Below, in pieces: positions 20,887 through 34,191 of a DNA stretch of 34,632 nt (position 1 is its first letter; the number at the start of each line of letters is the position of its first letter). Source of the stretch: Tieghemiomyces parasiticus (lineage: Eukaryota; Kickxellomycota; Dimargaritomycetes; Dimargaritales; Dimargaritaceae); contig JANBPT010000462.1 in NCBI GenBank assembly GCA_027575765.1, forward strand, positions 1 through 34,632, read 5' to 3'. Below the pieces are notes generated by a model, which made no database searches, was not told the DNA's origin, and worked only from the letters and a program-made list of their open reading frames with translations. Both the position numbers and the translations under genes were made by a program.

Positions 20887-21752
20887 GATGCGAAGAATTC
20901 GAAGAATGGCGATGCCAAAAGACGTTAGGGGTAGCCGAATGCTAATCGCATGGGACGACTATAATTGCCGTTTGTTTTGTACTTATAGTACCTGTGCACG
21001 CCCCCCCCCCTTCAGGGTACCCTTGCACGTGACTTTTCTGCTGGATCGCAACGTTGTTTCCCTCTCCCCCCCCTCCCAAGCCCAAGGTTTTGGGAACGTT
21101 GGCCCCCCACAAGCTTACCTAGACACAGCAGCCGACATTCCAATACACTTATTGCCTATGCTGTTCAATTTCCCTAGACCCTCTGCCGGCCAAAATATGC
21201 CCTGCTTGCGCACAAGTCCGACCTGGATCTAAGTACGGACCTTTGACGCACTATACTGCCGGCCTGTAGATGTGAGCCATCTACGCGTTCATTACCGGGA
21301 ACGAATTGTCTACTATCACACTATGCAGCTCCTGTCCTAATGATTCCGGCTCCGGTAACTGGGCCGACCTTTGGGAGCTACCTCATTTAATTAACTACTC
21401 TGAAGGCTTACAGGTCATAAATGCCATACGAGTTGCCAAGTGGTACGAGGGAGAGGGTTAGCAGGCATAGGGTGGAGAGATGGCCGATGTGGCACGCTGA
21501 CATCACTACCAGGGGTCCAGGGGATGGGAACCAGACTCTATATTGTTTAGCCAAACAATGAACGGCCTACCAGTGTCCTGTGAAGCCGGGAACGGTTAGC
21601 TTTTTGGAACACCAGGCCGCCCATTCGGTCAAGCGGCACGTTGCGAAATGGATGGTGCTTCATGCCCTGCCGTTGACCCTTCAAGGTACGTAGGACTTAA
21701 CGAGCAATCCCTGGGATAGCGACACGTCTGGCCAGTGTAAACGGCACTTTGA
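20887..21752. other. Intergenic region: CSM1-like promoter and CGI121 3' flank
   Basis: This 866-bp stretch has no recognisable gene. The CSM1-like promoter must lie in the left part, which holds a run of 10 C at 21001-21010 and further C-rich sequence near 21066. Confidence 0.5.
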
Positions 21753-23067
21753 TTACGTGTGACCTTTAAGGGCCATAGCGCTCAGGATATAATTGAGAAC
21801 GTCGTCACGTGCCTCCATCTCCGCAGGGACTTTGTAGCACTATAATGAGCCAGAACAACGTGATGCATATCAATGGTTAGAGAGAGAGAGGGAGGATAGT
21901 ATCCATCGATTTAGGTAGTGGATCGGGTGGATAAGCTGGCGAGTAGCGTTCGCTGGTTGCAACCGACCAAGCCGCCACCATTGCGATCAGAGAACAGCCC
22001 TAGACACGTTGTGGGTGCCTACGTGAATCCAGAGGCACGCAAGTGTGACTTACCTTGCGAATGGCTGGGACGTTACTGATCGATTCCAACTTGGTAATGG
22101 CGACGGGTCGACCTTTAAGTGCCCGCTCTGTATCGGCGGTGAACTAACACACATCGAGACAACCAAAAGAGTGTGCATTCCGATTAGAACCGGCTGAAGA
22201 GAGTAGTATGATATACCGGGTTGTTGGCCGCGGATTGTCGTCAGACCCAGGGGACCAGTATGGTTCACCGTAATTCACCGCGTTGTTACTTACAGAGTCG
22301 GCGTCACCACCTAGGCGTATAGCAACGACGGTGGTGGTCGCTGGCGTGAGTCCGAACCGCGTGAAGGCCTCTCGGATCTACGAGTACATAATCCAGAGGG
22401 TATAAAGGTCGAATGGGCGAGACCATTTAATTACGAGGGGGTGAAGGATTAGGCCCGGAGATACCAGCTTGGCTCGCCGGCCGGTCTTGATCAGTGTGAT
22501 TTGGGTTTAGTGCGATGACACCAGGACCTACATTGCTGTTGGCAGACAAGTTGAATACAATCTCTGACAGGACGCTATTCGTTCGTAGACGGTCTTCCTG
22601 CTCGGCCTGGGCGGCACGGTGGCTAGCAGTCAAGAGCTGGTAGGGGTCTAGTATCTGTTGAAGAGGGCGGTGAAGTATGTTAGGCGGTGCGTTGGCCAAA
22701 GGCAAGATGCGATTGTGTTGGCTTCAGGGTTAGCGGGGGTAAGTTGGTATGGCGGGGAAGGGGGAGGCGCCTCGCCCTTTTTGTTCGCATAAGCAGGGTC
22801 GGTGTGACAGCTAGTGCGGCGGCCCCTCGCGGTTTGCAGGGGTCTAGAAAAACAGTTGAGCGGATATGTTTTATAGCTAGCCTGGCTCAGCGTACGCCAG
22901 CGATCACGTACCATGCACGCATTAACCAGGGCAAGGTTGAGGGACGTGTCTCGGGCGACTAGCCGCTGGTTGAGCTCGGTCACATTGGTCACATCAGTCC
23001 ACAGGGCTAGATGGACTGAGCGCGGGTCGTCGGTCGCAGTGAGAGGGTAGCTGACGGAGAAGCTCAT
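21753..23067 (-). CDS. CGI121: KEOPS/EKC complex subunit Cgi121 (TPRKB family), five exons
   Basis: Cgi121 binds the Bud32 kinase and helps KEOPS make t6A37 on ANN-decoding tRNAs. Exons on the minus strand are 23067-22912, 22654-22532, 22377-22294, 22143-22054 and 21839-21753. All are phase 0 and multiples of three; donors are GTACGT, GTAGGT, GTAAGT and GTAAGT. The product is 179 residues, the family's usual size. Family signatures are LALWTDVTNVTEL (20-32), ALVNACMILDPYQLLTA (46-62, across exon 1/2), SVLSEIVFNLSANSNIREAF (exon 2/3), FGLTPATTTVVAI, NVPAIRKCYKV (exon 4/5) and the C-terminal ILSAMALK. Intron lengths are 257, 154, 150 and 214 bases. No exon alone exceeds 52 codons, so ORF-based annotation would miss the gene. 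Confidence 0.92.
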
Positions 23068-26000
23068 GGATGCAGGATCGAACGGGTCGGTGTGGGACGC
23101 GTGCTAGCGGTATTGGAGCGGTGAAAATGTAGGCTAAAAGCTAAAGGAGCGGCCACGCCGGATGGGGGTGGAAGGATATGGAATGCCGTGCCTTGAGATC
23201 GGCACTTTGTTGGGCGGGGCTTACCCCCGGCTCTTACGAATCCCTATCCACATTCACCAGGGGTTTTAAGATATGGGTTTAATTATAGGGGCTAGTACAG
23301 TCGATAGGTCGGAGCCATACAACGGATTGAGTTATGAAAGCGGCTAGCCGAGGACATTGATCCACATCGGCCTAAAGGCACCTTTGATACACTAGCCGTG
23401 CTTTGATCCGCGCTGCGACAGGGCATTAAGAGGTTTACGACCACGTCTTTGCTTCGTCGGAGCCTTAAGGTAGGAGGCGAACATTGATTGCAGCCTTCCA
23501 ATAGTTGATGAGACAATGGACGATGAGATGCCACTTTTATTTACCTGTAGACGTGGTCGTCGGTCACCTCAACCGCACCTGGCTAAAGGAGGGAGAGGAT
23601 GGTGCAGCCCATGCGGCCGGGTTGATTCGCTGACGATACTGCTCGCCCCGGTAGTCGTAGGGTTGGGGGAGGGGGGTGACGGTCACGCAGGCCCTTTTCA
23701 TACAAGCGTCGGTCGGAGCACTTGTCAGCGATGGTTGGGAGCGCATCCCCCTGGCATGACACGATCCCGCGGGGATGAAGCTGGAGGGCGAAAGTATAGA
23801 GGTAGCACAGTAGTCTGGGTAGCCCGTAACTAGCGCACAACGCATGTCGGCCGACCGTTCAGGCGGCCCTCTAAAATACATACCCGGTGCCACCGCTTGC
23901 TTGCCCAATTAAACCTGGGCTCTGGGCCCTGACATGCCGGCCGAGGGACGGGGCGCTGGCCCCATGCATGACAGTCGGGGCGGTTTATCATAACATGACG
24001 AATATCATTACCGTTGATCGTTGTGGCGTTGCTAGGGGAAGCGTCCCCCCCCTGGTGGGCAGAAAGCTTGCGTAGGTGTCCTACCAAAGGGTTGCTCAGA
24101 GTAAGATGGCGGGACGATAAGACTCCTCGCCAATACCAGTTGCCTTACGCGGTCTCAAACAATGATTGTCGGCGTGGTGGCAAATGGAGGAGGAGTCGGT
24201 TTATTTAACGTCACTTAATAGCTGCCTGCGGCTCTCATTAGCAGAACATGGCCGTCTTAGGCCCATGGTGGCAAATAGGACGGGTGTCCAATGGTGAGCG
24301 AAGTGGGCCCCTTGCGTGGCCACTAAGACCGGGCCGGGGTCAGACCAAGAACATGCAGGTACAGTGCCGCCCGTGGCCATTGGCTTCGCTTTTAAGCCCC
24401 TGCTTAATTCCCCTTGGGGGCGCCTATCGAGTGGCAACGGTTGGCCGCAGGGATTAGAGGGCTTGGGGGGACAGTTATCAGCCAGCTGTATTCCACGCGT
24501 TCGATACTGCGCGGCTGCCACGTCCTAGCCAGTCCTTCGCTATTGGCCGTGGCGGGTGGGCCACAGACATGTTGCAATTATGGGATCCATCGATACCCCG
24601 ATACGGGATCGGGTGTCTCTTTGGTTGGCGGCCTCGCCGCCCAGGCCAGGTGGGCCCACGGCGAACGGCCATTCGCGACCACCCCGCTCCCCTTCCTACA
24701 TTTATCAAGCCGTGCCAGGCGTATTCTCTGTTTCGAGGTGACGGATGATAGGATCTCCACCTCCCCCCTTCCTCTCGCAGGGCACATCCATCATCCTCTC
24801 GCCCTCAGCTTTTCCGCCAATCTGATTGTTACGTCCTGCGATTAAAGCTATCGGAGGATAAAGCGAATTGGGCCTCTCAGCGCGCAGCGGAGGGCCGCTC
24901 GCCAACCGGCAATCTATATGCTGCTAGCCTCTCTCGCACGTCGCCCTATCCCACCGCGCCGTACCCTACCGTTCTCTCGTCTTACGGGGCTTATAAGACG
25001 ACGCCAGCCCGCTGACCGATCCAGCGCCCGGCTATACCGCTCTCGTGTTTCTATGCACACCTTTCTTTGTTATCGCTAGGCTTAGAGCAGCACTCGCCGT
25101 TTGTGGGCCCTTTTAGCTGACACGCATTTTCCGGTCCGCCCGGCACATTCTTTAGTATATCCGGCCGCTTCCGTGCCCGCTACGCGCCATCTCCGACTCT
25201 CCACAAGTCGACAAGTCCATAGTCTGTTTTGAACCCCGGCCTAGCCTGTTTTCGAAAACCACCACCGATCCGAGTCAGAAACGAGGTTCCTAGCCCCACC
25301 CGGCCCAATACCACTGGCACGGTCACACAAGGTACGTACTCCACGGCTCGTAATGCCCTTAACTTAAAATGAGTTAGGCCCCTCTTACCCGCGCTAGGTG
25401 AATCATTTGGTTGGGCACGCACGCGACCGGTCGTCTGATAAACCGGGCCGCCCAGGCGTTTCCCGCCCGGCTTGCTAGACGTTTCGCATCATACCCATGG
25501 CGGCCGCGGGCGGGATGGCCTGTCGCCGTTTCTCTGGGTGTCTCTGCCTACTACTTTGGCCTGGAGGGTGGTGCATGTCGGCTCCGGCTCTATGCTTTGT
25601 GCGACGGCGACGTTCGTAGCCATCGGTGCTACCGCGTGGACACGGAGCCGCTTCCGCGCTCGTACAACTCAAAGTCGCGCCCCTCCCGTATCATTTTTTT
25701 TGCATGCCAACGCTCGTTAGGCACCGCAGGCCGACTGCGCTGATATACATCTTCCGATAACCGCCGCGAGCCTTTGTGCACCGTCGGGCTGAACGGCCGC
25801 GACGTCAGGTGGGGAGGGGCGAATAGGGCTGGCCATGCATTGGGTCTCCGCCACCCAGCAATCGCATCCGTGTTACTTGGTGGTGGCATCGGTTGGCTTA
25901 CCCCCTCCGCCCATATTTTTTTTTGGCAATAATAATATGCGCGACCCCTGTTCTCTCGCCGCGGCCCGCCTCCACGTCATGCAGAGCTGGGTGCATCAGT

Positions 26001-26918
26001 ATTTTAATGTATGCAGTCGGGCCTTATCACGCCGCGTGGTCCCTTCCCCTTATCTCTCCACTCCCACCTGTTCTCTCGGCCCTGAGCCATCCCATCGTCC
26101 CTGGGACTCGTCGGTGGCGTAGCCAAACTCGTCACTCCCCCTTCTGCACTCCCTCGCATACCGTCCCTTTATATAGCCCAACTTAAATACGCCAACACTT
26201 ACCCGCCGTTCCCACATCGTCCCTCAAAATCACTTGTATTCCTCAGAAACCGTGCATACAGCATCCTCAGCGAACGATAAAAGCCCCCACCCCCCCTCTC
26301 AGCAGCCCCGTCGTCGGCCCGTTGCCTCTTCCGCCATCGCACCGAACCCAGTTGACCGTCTCATAGGCCCAGCCTCGTCCAACCGACAGCTTGTAGGCCG
26401 CCGTTCCCTTTACCATTGGCATTTCCCGCTCCCGGCCTGCCCTTGTGGGTCTGTACGTGTGCGCGCACTTTCTGCCTGTGCCCCTCTTCCCCTGCCCCTG
26501 GGCCTCATCCTGCACACCTTGCCTTTTCGGTCCCCGCCGTTGCACTTTTTGCCCCTCCCCCTTCTCAGCCACGCCGAAACCCGACCCCCTACTCGCTAGA
26601 CTTCGCTGCGGCAGCCGCTCCTTCGACCTGGCTGACTAGCTTCCGCCCGATCCGCTCCCCCCCCCCACACACCAAATTGCCTATCGCATTTCCCTCCTCT
26701 TCCTTCCACGCCTCCGTACAAGGTCTCGCCCTATCCTTGTCGTTGGCAACCTTTTATTGCATTGGGTTTACTGCCTTCCCACCTCCCTTGTCTGCTCTGC
26801 CCTAGCAACCGAAACCATCCCCCCATTTGCGTTGCCGTTCGAGAGATTCTACGCTGTCTATCGCTCCATTTCTACACCTCAGCCCTCCTAGACGGTCCAC
26901 TTTTATCCCACCCCTGGA
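23068..26918. other. 3.9-kb stretch between divergent CGI121 and PFKFB, no gene recognised
   Basis: Overlapping frames up to ~140 codons exist on both strands, but none shows a motif or clear exons. A frame at 25411-25743 contains a hydrophobic segment (LGVSAYYFGLEGG) but opens with TTG. The last ~700 bases before PFKFB are strongly C/T-rich, with TTTATATAG at 26168-26176 and 10 C at 26657-26666; this looks like promoter and 5' UTR. A short multi-exon gene or ncRNA could be hidden here. Confidence 0.45.
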
Positions 26919-29517
<2,599 letters not shown>

Positions 29518-30352
29518 AGTCTCCTTGGCTATTGCTTTGGCCTTGCCGATCTCCATACCCCTCTCTACCTCGTGTTGTATATCATATCTACCAGCTCCCC
29601 TTTCTCTTTCTCCAATGCCCTTCACACTAACTCATAATTGTACTACATATGCCGTCGACACCTGAACTAACTCGAAGTAAATTAAACTAGTAATACCAGA
29701 ATTCGGCTCGGTTGGTAGCCGCGGTGGCCGTAACAGAATGACGGCTATTCTAACCGGTGTGGTAGAGGGAGCCTAGTGTCCCACAGAGACCAAATGGCAA
29801 TGGCAAGGCAATATCGATATTTTATTAGAACAGACCCTTCCGTGGAGGGGCTGCGAGAAGGCGTGCTTATAGGAGGGGCAGATACAGAGAGCGAGAGGAA
29901 GCCGTACACCATACTGGAGGAGGGAGGGGCCGCTAGGTGGAAATACACCTAGCCCGATTGAATAGAATAAGCCTTGTGTAATAATCCGTCCAAGTGAATG
30001 TTGGCTGTCTAATCCTGACCGACGTACACGGGAAGTTGACCCTCCATACAACTGGCTGAAGCTGTTGTCCGATGGAGAAGGGGGTGTTCACTGTTGTATA
30101 CGTTAGTTACGCATTAGACAGGCCCTGAAAACCACAGATGCAAATGCCTGGTGGGTGATGGCTAGCCAGCTGGGGCGTTCGGTATTGCGACACCCATAAA
30201 TCAGGTCACCAACCACGTCACAGCGGGTACGTTGGACCGCAGGACACTTCCAGATCAACATCCGTCAAAGGTTACAGGATCGTGCATGCCACCGCTGGCG
30301 ACACGCACTAACTAAACCAACCCAGGACATGGCTATTTACCGGTAGACTAAA
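29518..30352. other. Intergenic region downstream of PFKFB
   Basis: It holds the PFKFB 3' end; AATTGTACTACATATG-type A/T-rich sequence near 29635-29690 may contain the polyadenylation site. Nothing else was recognised. Confidence 0.5.
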
Positions 30353-30736
30353 TCAAATCGGGCCCCAGCCCTCCTCCGACTTGTCATCTACATTCTTGTA
30401 TTGGCTTGACAGTGCGTAGCACTCCATGCCTCCGCAATTAGCCCCTCCCCACCTGTCTACTTGTTTAGTTGGTTGCAAGCCCCATTTGTGGGCACCACAG
30501 GTATCTAGGTGAACGGCGTTGAGCCGCAATGGATCAAAAAAAAGCAATTGTGCGACTGGTAAGTATTGTGAGCAACACAAGGCTTCATAGTAGTTGCGGA
30601 GGTGCTGACCACCACCAAAGCGGAAATTAGAGAACTTGATATCAGCATCATTGCGCAGTAGGTGAGTTCGTAGGTAAGCTCTGACTTGCATGGCGGTGCA
30701 GGTGCAATCGAAGCATTCTGCAGGAACGGCGCGCAT
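30353..30736 (-). CDS. Hypothetical Cys-rich small protein (weak)
   Basis: An ATG-initiated frame of 127 codons with 9 cysteines and segments of ordinary amino-acid composition (FSNFRFGGGQHLRNYYEAL, LLFFDPLRLNAVHLD). No signal peptide and no family recognised. It lies between PFKFB and the right inverted arm, beside decayed transposon sequence, so it may be a remnant or a chance frame. Its codon use is less G/C-ending than that of the confident genes here. Confidence 0.22.
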   Translation of the reverse strand: MRAVPAECFDCTCTAMQVRAYLRTHLLRNDADIKFSNFRFGGGQHLRNYYEALCCSQYLPVAQLLFFDPLRLNAVHLDTCGAHKWGLQPTKQVDRWGGANCGGMECYALSSQYKNVDDKSEEGWGPI

Positions 30737-30917
30737 TTATATTGTTTTAACAGCCGCGGCATGTCACACCTGAACGCCACGCTCCCTGATGTCAAGGTAT
30801 CCGTCAATCACTGTGTGGAGTACAGGTAAGGGCCCATTTTCCAGGCACGGGTAAAAGCACACAGAAGCTCCCTCTATCACCCCCCCCACAGATTTACTAT
30901 AATAATTCACTACCATA

Positions 30918-31190
30918 TTTCGCTGCAACCACCTATGGCTGCATTTCTAACAACAGTGTGAAGCTGTACCCAACCCTTACTATCCAGATGTAGCCCTCTG
31001 CGACTTCCGGCTATTCAAAGATATCTAATGGCGGCTACACAGTAAGCTATTTGCCACACTGAATGTGGTCTTGGACACCTGGCAATCGAAGTATGGCAGA
31101 CTCCGGCCAAGGAACTTCCGATGCAGCTTCAACAGCTCGCTAGGCCGAGCTCGCCAAGCGATTCAAAGTGGTGGACTTAGTCGTCTATAA
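30918..31190 (+). mobile_element. Tc1/mariner-type transposase relic, C-terminal part (right copy)
   Basis: The 91-codon frame contains NPYYPDVALCDFRLF, a clear match to the mariner YSPDLAPCDFxLF motif, and ends RQAIQSGGLSRL-stop. Internal stops (TAA after HLWLHF and after RLFKDI) show it is dead. The catalytic-Asp motif seen in the left copy is degraded here. It is collinear with 4194-4520. Confidence 0.8.
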
Positions 31191-32153
31191 CCATGAGTCG
31201 GCTTTGAAGAGCTCAAAATTTGGTGGAACACCGGTATATCTACATTTTTACCTCTGCTTTCTCGCCAATCGCCCCTCCTTCGAGCTGCATACCCCCTTGC
31301 GCCTTCTTTGAGATGGAGAGTAGCACACCTGAAATACTGAAGGAAATTCGGCTAATCCCAACGTCACTCCGGAAAAGCCCCAGTTGCAACGATGGACTGG
31401 ACGGGTACGATAAGCGGTAAAAGCGTGAGCAGCTCACATATCACGTTTATTAATCAAAACCCTTCTTCATCAAAAGCTCCAACAACGATTGAAGCTGTCC
31501 TAAGTATGTCTGCTTTGGTGCGACCACTGTCCACACCTATATCACCTGAGAGACTCTTTTTTTAGATTAATTCACGTGGATTTTACCTCTTTATGTTTGA
31601 TCTCCTTCTTGAATTGACCAGCGTCTGCTGCTACCCAACGTTGGAACACAGTGCGTTGGCACTACACACAGGGGCAAATATAAAATCCATAGATGTCGGC
31701 GTACTGCTAAGGATATACTAGAAAGTCTAGGGGTAATGCATGGGCACCCCACACTACTTAATGACCACGCTACCCCTTGCTGCCGGCCAGTCTTCCTATT
31801 TATTTACCGCTCCTTTAACCACTTGAGGTCCGACCCCACCCACCAACAGCCACATAAACTCGCCCGTCCCGCACCCTCCACTATCTCACTCCCTACTGCC
31901 CTACAACCGTCCGCCATGGCGGGGCCCCTACTCGACTGGCCTTCAGGACCGCCACTGTCTCCACTAGGATATTTTTCTATAATCGTTCATGCGATAAATG
32001 TACACCGGCCTAATCGGCCAGGAACAATTGTCGTGGCACTTAAACGCCAGTAAATAAGCGTTCATTCATTCTCGAATTCAGTCCATATGAAATATATTCC
32101 GACTTACCGGTATACCTTTTTGCACCACATTGACCTTGATTTACTACGGCGTA

Positions 32154-32178
32154 GGCGATATAAAGCACACCTAACTAG
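32154..32178 (+). repeat. 25-bp block identical between the two NRPS 5' flanks (right copy)
   Basis: Identical to the reverse complement of 3426-3450 and, like it, exactly 391 bases from the NRPS start codon. The surrounding flank has many substitutions and indels. Confidence 0.55.
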
Positions 32179-32368
32179 GGGGGAAGCTAAAGGAATACCA
32201 GGACAATGGGAAATCAATCACGTAGGGGTGAGTTTTCATGAATGCAGGTTGGATCCAGGTGAGCAATTCACTTGCTATTCAGGCCCGTCAAAGAAAGAGC
32301 ACAATTGGTCTAAAGTCGCCGCATTGGAGTGCCAGGTATTAGTGTGGGCCCCTCCTTCTGAAAATGAT

Positions 32369-32378
32369 GTATATATAA
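32369..32378 (+). promoter_or_regulatory. Relic TATA box of the NRPS pseudogene
   Basis: GTATATATAA lies about 190 bases upstream of the former start codon and matches the candidate box of the left gene at 3224-3233. Confidence 0.35.
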
Positions 32379-33455
32379 GCCAGGCATTTCATGGCCCAGG
32401 GCACCGCTCCTCTGAAGCCTTTCACTTTGCGTGTTTGGTCTATATACGGATTCTCAATCCACAATTCTACATTCACTAAATTGTTAGTGAGCACCACAAT
32501 CATTTCTACCATGATATTCACACTTGTCAATCCTACACCGACCCACTTGCCACCAGCCTATTGCAACCATGCTGACTGTCGTTGACTCTAATCGTCCAGC
32601 TCCTACCCACAATGTAGATAGCCTTCCCCTGACTACTACTGTTCCCCTTCTCAAGACTATTCACCCTGAGCCGGGTTAGAGCCAGGTTTTGGTGGGGACT
32701 CCCCTGTCAACCAACCTCCACCTCAACAGACTCTGTACGGTGGCCTGGGGCATCCTCCTGTCCCGCTACACCGGTGCTGAGCAGGTTGCTTTTAGCCATG
32801 TCCAGGTCCCATTGCTGCCGTTGGACCCTACACTACTGGCCAACAACCTCACCGTATGTGGCCTGCACCTTGACCCCGGTGTCAGGCTTGCCTAGGCCCT
32901 TGGGCATCCAACATCTTCTTCTAATCACTCTTTGCATCATCAGGAGTGGCTGGTACAGGCTAGCAACCAGGACCAACTCAACACCGTCCTAGTTAGCTAT
33001 GCCAACCATTTGTCTACTCAGTCTCAGGAGCGTAATACATTGAGTCTCAACCAAACCACAAGTCTAGTGTCAGTGTCAAACAGGCCTCCCTAACTATGTT
33101 GGCAACAATGACTCAGGCCATCCTTGTCATCTCCTGGCAGGTGACCATGGGTAGTCTAGAGGTCTGCCTGGCCTTTGACTGCACCCAGGTGGCCAAGGCA
33201 GTGGTGCAGGAACTTGGATGCCAATTCAGTATTGTTGTCTATACCTTGGCCAAGGCAATGGCACATCCCAAACAGCTTGCACAGTTAACCATTGTCAATG
33301 TGGCTTGGGTGGATGGGCTCAAGCACCAGCACCTTCTGCAGTTTGCCGGCACCATCAGTCACCCTGACACAGTCAATACCCCAGTCCACCTCCTGGTTGG
33401 TCAATGGGTGAGAAGAACCCCTGACAGTATCACACTGGACCAGGAGGGCCACTGT

Positions 33456-33585
33456 GGTGATTGGGAACCACCACATTAGATCATCCCAGGGTAAAGTCCA
33501 AGTCTACTATTTCAGAACCACAAATTCTGTGATAGTAGAATAGCCTTTTGGTTATGGTATTAGACTTGGGCCTAGTATCAACACA
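33456..33585 (-). mobile_element. 130-bp non-autonomous element, copy 1, with 8-bp target duplication
   Basis: The insert is flanked by exact GCCACTGT at 33448-33455 and 33586-33593. Deleting the element plus one repeat restores a 27-base stretch that is the same length and frame as the left NRPS. It carries an imperfect hairpin core (CTACTATTTCAGAA ... TTCTGTGATAGTAG). No open frame and no clear terminal inverted repeats were seen. Eight-base duplications are typical of hAT-like and some other DNA transposons, so a MITE-like origin is inferred. The strand is arbitrary, chosen to oppose copy 2. Confidence 0.8.
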
Positions 33586-34061
33586 GCCACTGTATCACTT
33601 ACACCAAGTTTGGCTGGATGACCTTGGCCCTGGCCCAGATGCTTACCTGTAACCATGGAGCCCAACCCAATGTCCATGCTGCCCTCCTCCTGCCCAAGTC
33701 TATCAAGTTTGTAATAGCCCTATTTGCCTTGCTCAAGTCTGGCACCACCTATGTACCCATTGGCCTGGAGTACCCCAAAGAGGGTATCTGCTACATCATC
33801 CAAGATAGTATGATTACACTGGCCCTAGTCAAATCAATGACCCAGGATCTTCTGGGATATTTCATGTGTCCCATGCTGCAAGTTGACAACCAGACCCTAT
33901 TGATGTCAACCCTAAATGGGATTGGTGTACTACCTGCTGCCCAGAATTCTCAGCCCACAGACTTGGCCTACATTGTGTACAACTTGGGTATGACAGGCCA
34001 ACCCAAGGGTGTTATGGTTGAGCATGGCAATCTGGCCAACTTAGCCATTAATCCAACCTAT

Positions 34062-34191
34062 TGTGCTGATATTAGGCCCAAGTCTAATACCGTACCCAAG
34101 AGGCTTTTCTACTATCACAGAATGTATGGTTCTGAAATAGCAGACCTGGACTATACCTTGGGATAATCCAATATGGTGGTGCCCAATTGCT
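34062..34191 (+). mobile_element. Second copy of the 130-bp element, opposite orientation
   Basis: It aligns end to end with the reverse complement of 33456-33585, sharing GGCCCAAGTCTAATACC, CTACTATCACAGAAT and GGTTCTGAAATAG. It lies where the left NRPS reads codons ~443-447. No matching 8-bp duplication is seen, and NRPS homology does not resume after it, so one side was rearranged or deleted after insertion. Confidence 0.78.

Larger units (their letters stand above)
30918..34191 (+). repeat. Right arm of the inverted duplication (mariner relic + NRPS 5' end)
   Basis: It has the same order of parts as the left arm, on the opposite strand: mariner relic (30918-31190), the interrupted LANRPSF block (about 31200-31420), 5' flank (to 32568), then NRPS codons (32569 onward). 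Homology to the left arm stops at ~34061, where the second small element begins, and does not resume to the window end. Both arms read outward. The region between the arms, about 26 kb, holds all the housekeeping genes. Confidence 0.88.
32569..34191 (+). pseudogene. NRPS pseudogene, 5' fragment, paralogous to the left NRPS
   Basis: Aligns codon by codon with the first ~445 codons of the left NRPS, starting at the corresponding ATG. Lesions: TAG at codon 37 (32677-32679) where the left copy has Tyr; TAG at codon 109 (32893-32895) where it has Ser; a one-base deletion near 33050; a 138-bp insertion at 33448-33593; and truncation by a second element at ~34062. Key sites are also lost: the A3 loop YTSGTTG is YNLGMTG here (near 33977-33997). 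After removing the 138-bp insertion the frame continues, so the insertion came into a still alignable frame. CpG is almost absent in the 3' two-thirds. It cannot make a working enzyme. Confidence 0.93.

Noticed and set aside
25411..25743. Possible small mitochondrial or membrane protein
   Set aside because: It opens with TTG, has no upstream exon that I can phase to it, and an adjacent frame looks equally hydrophobic.
30744..30826. Exon-like segment flanked by an acceptor (TTTTAACAG) and donor (GTAAGG), plus strand
   Set aside because: The splice-like edges are good, but no partner exons were found; it lies just upstream of the mariner relic and opposite another weak frame.
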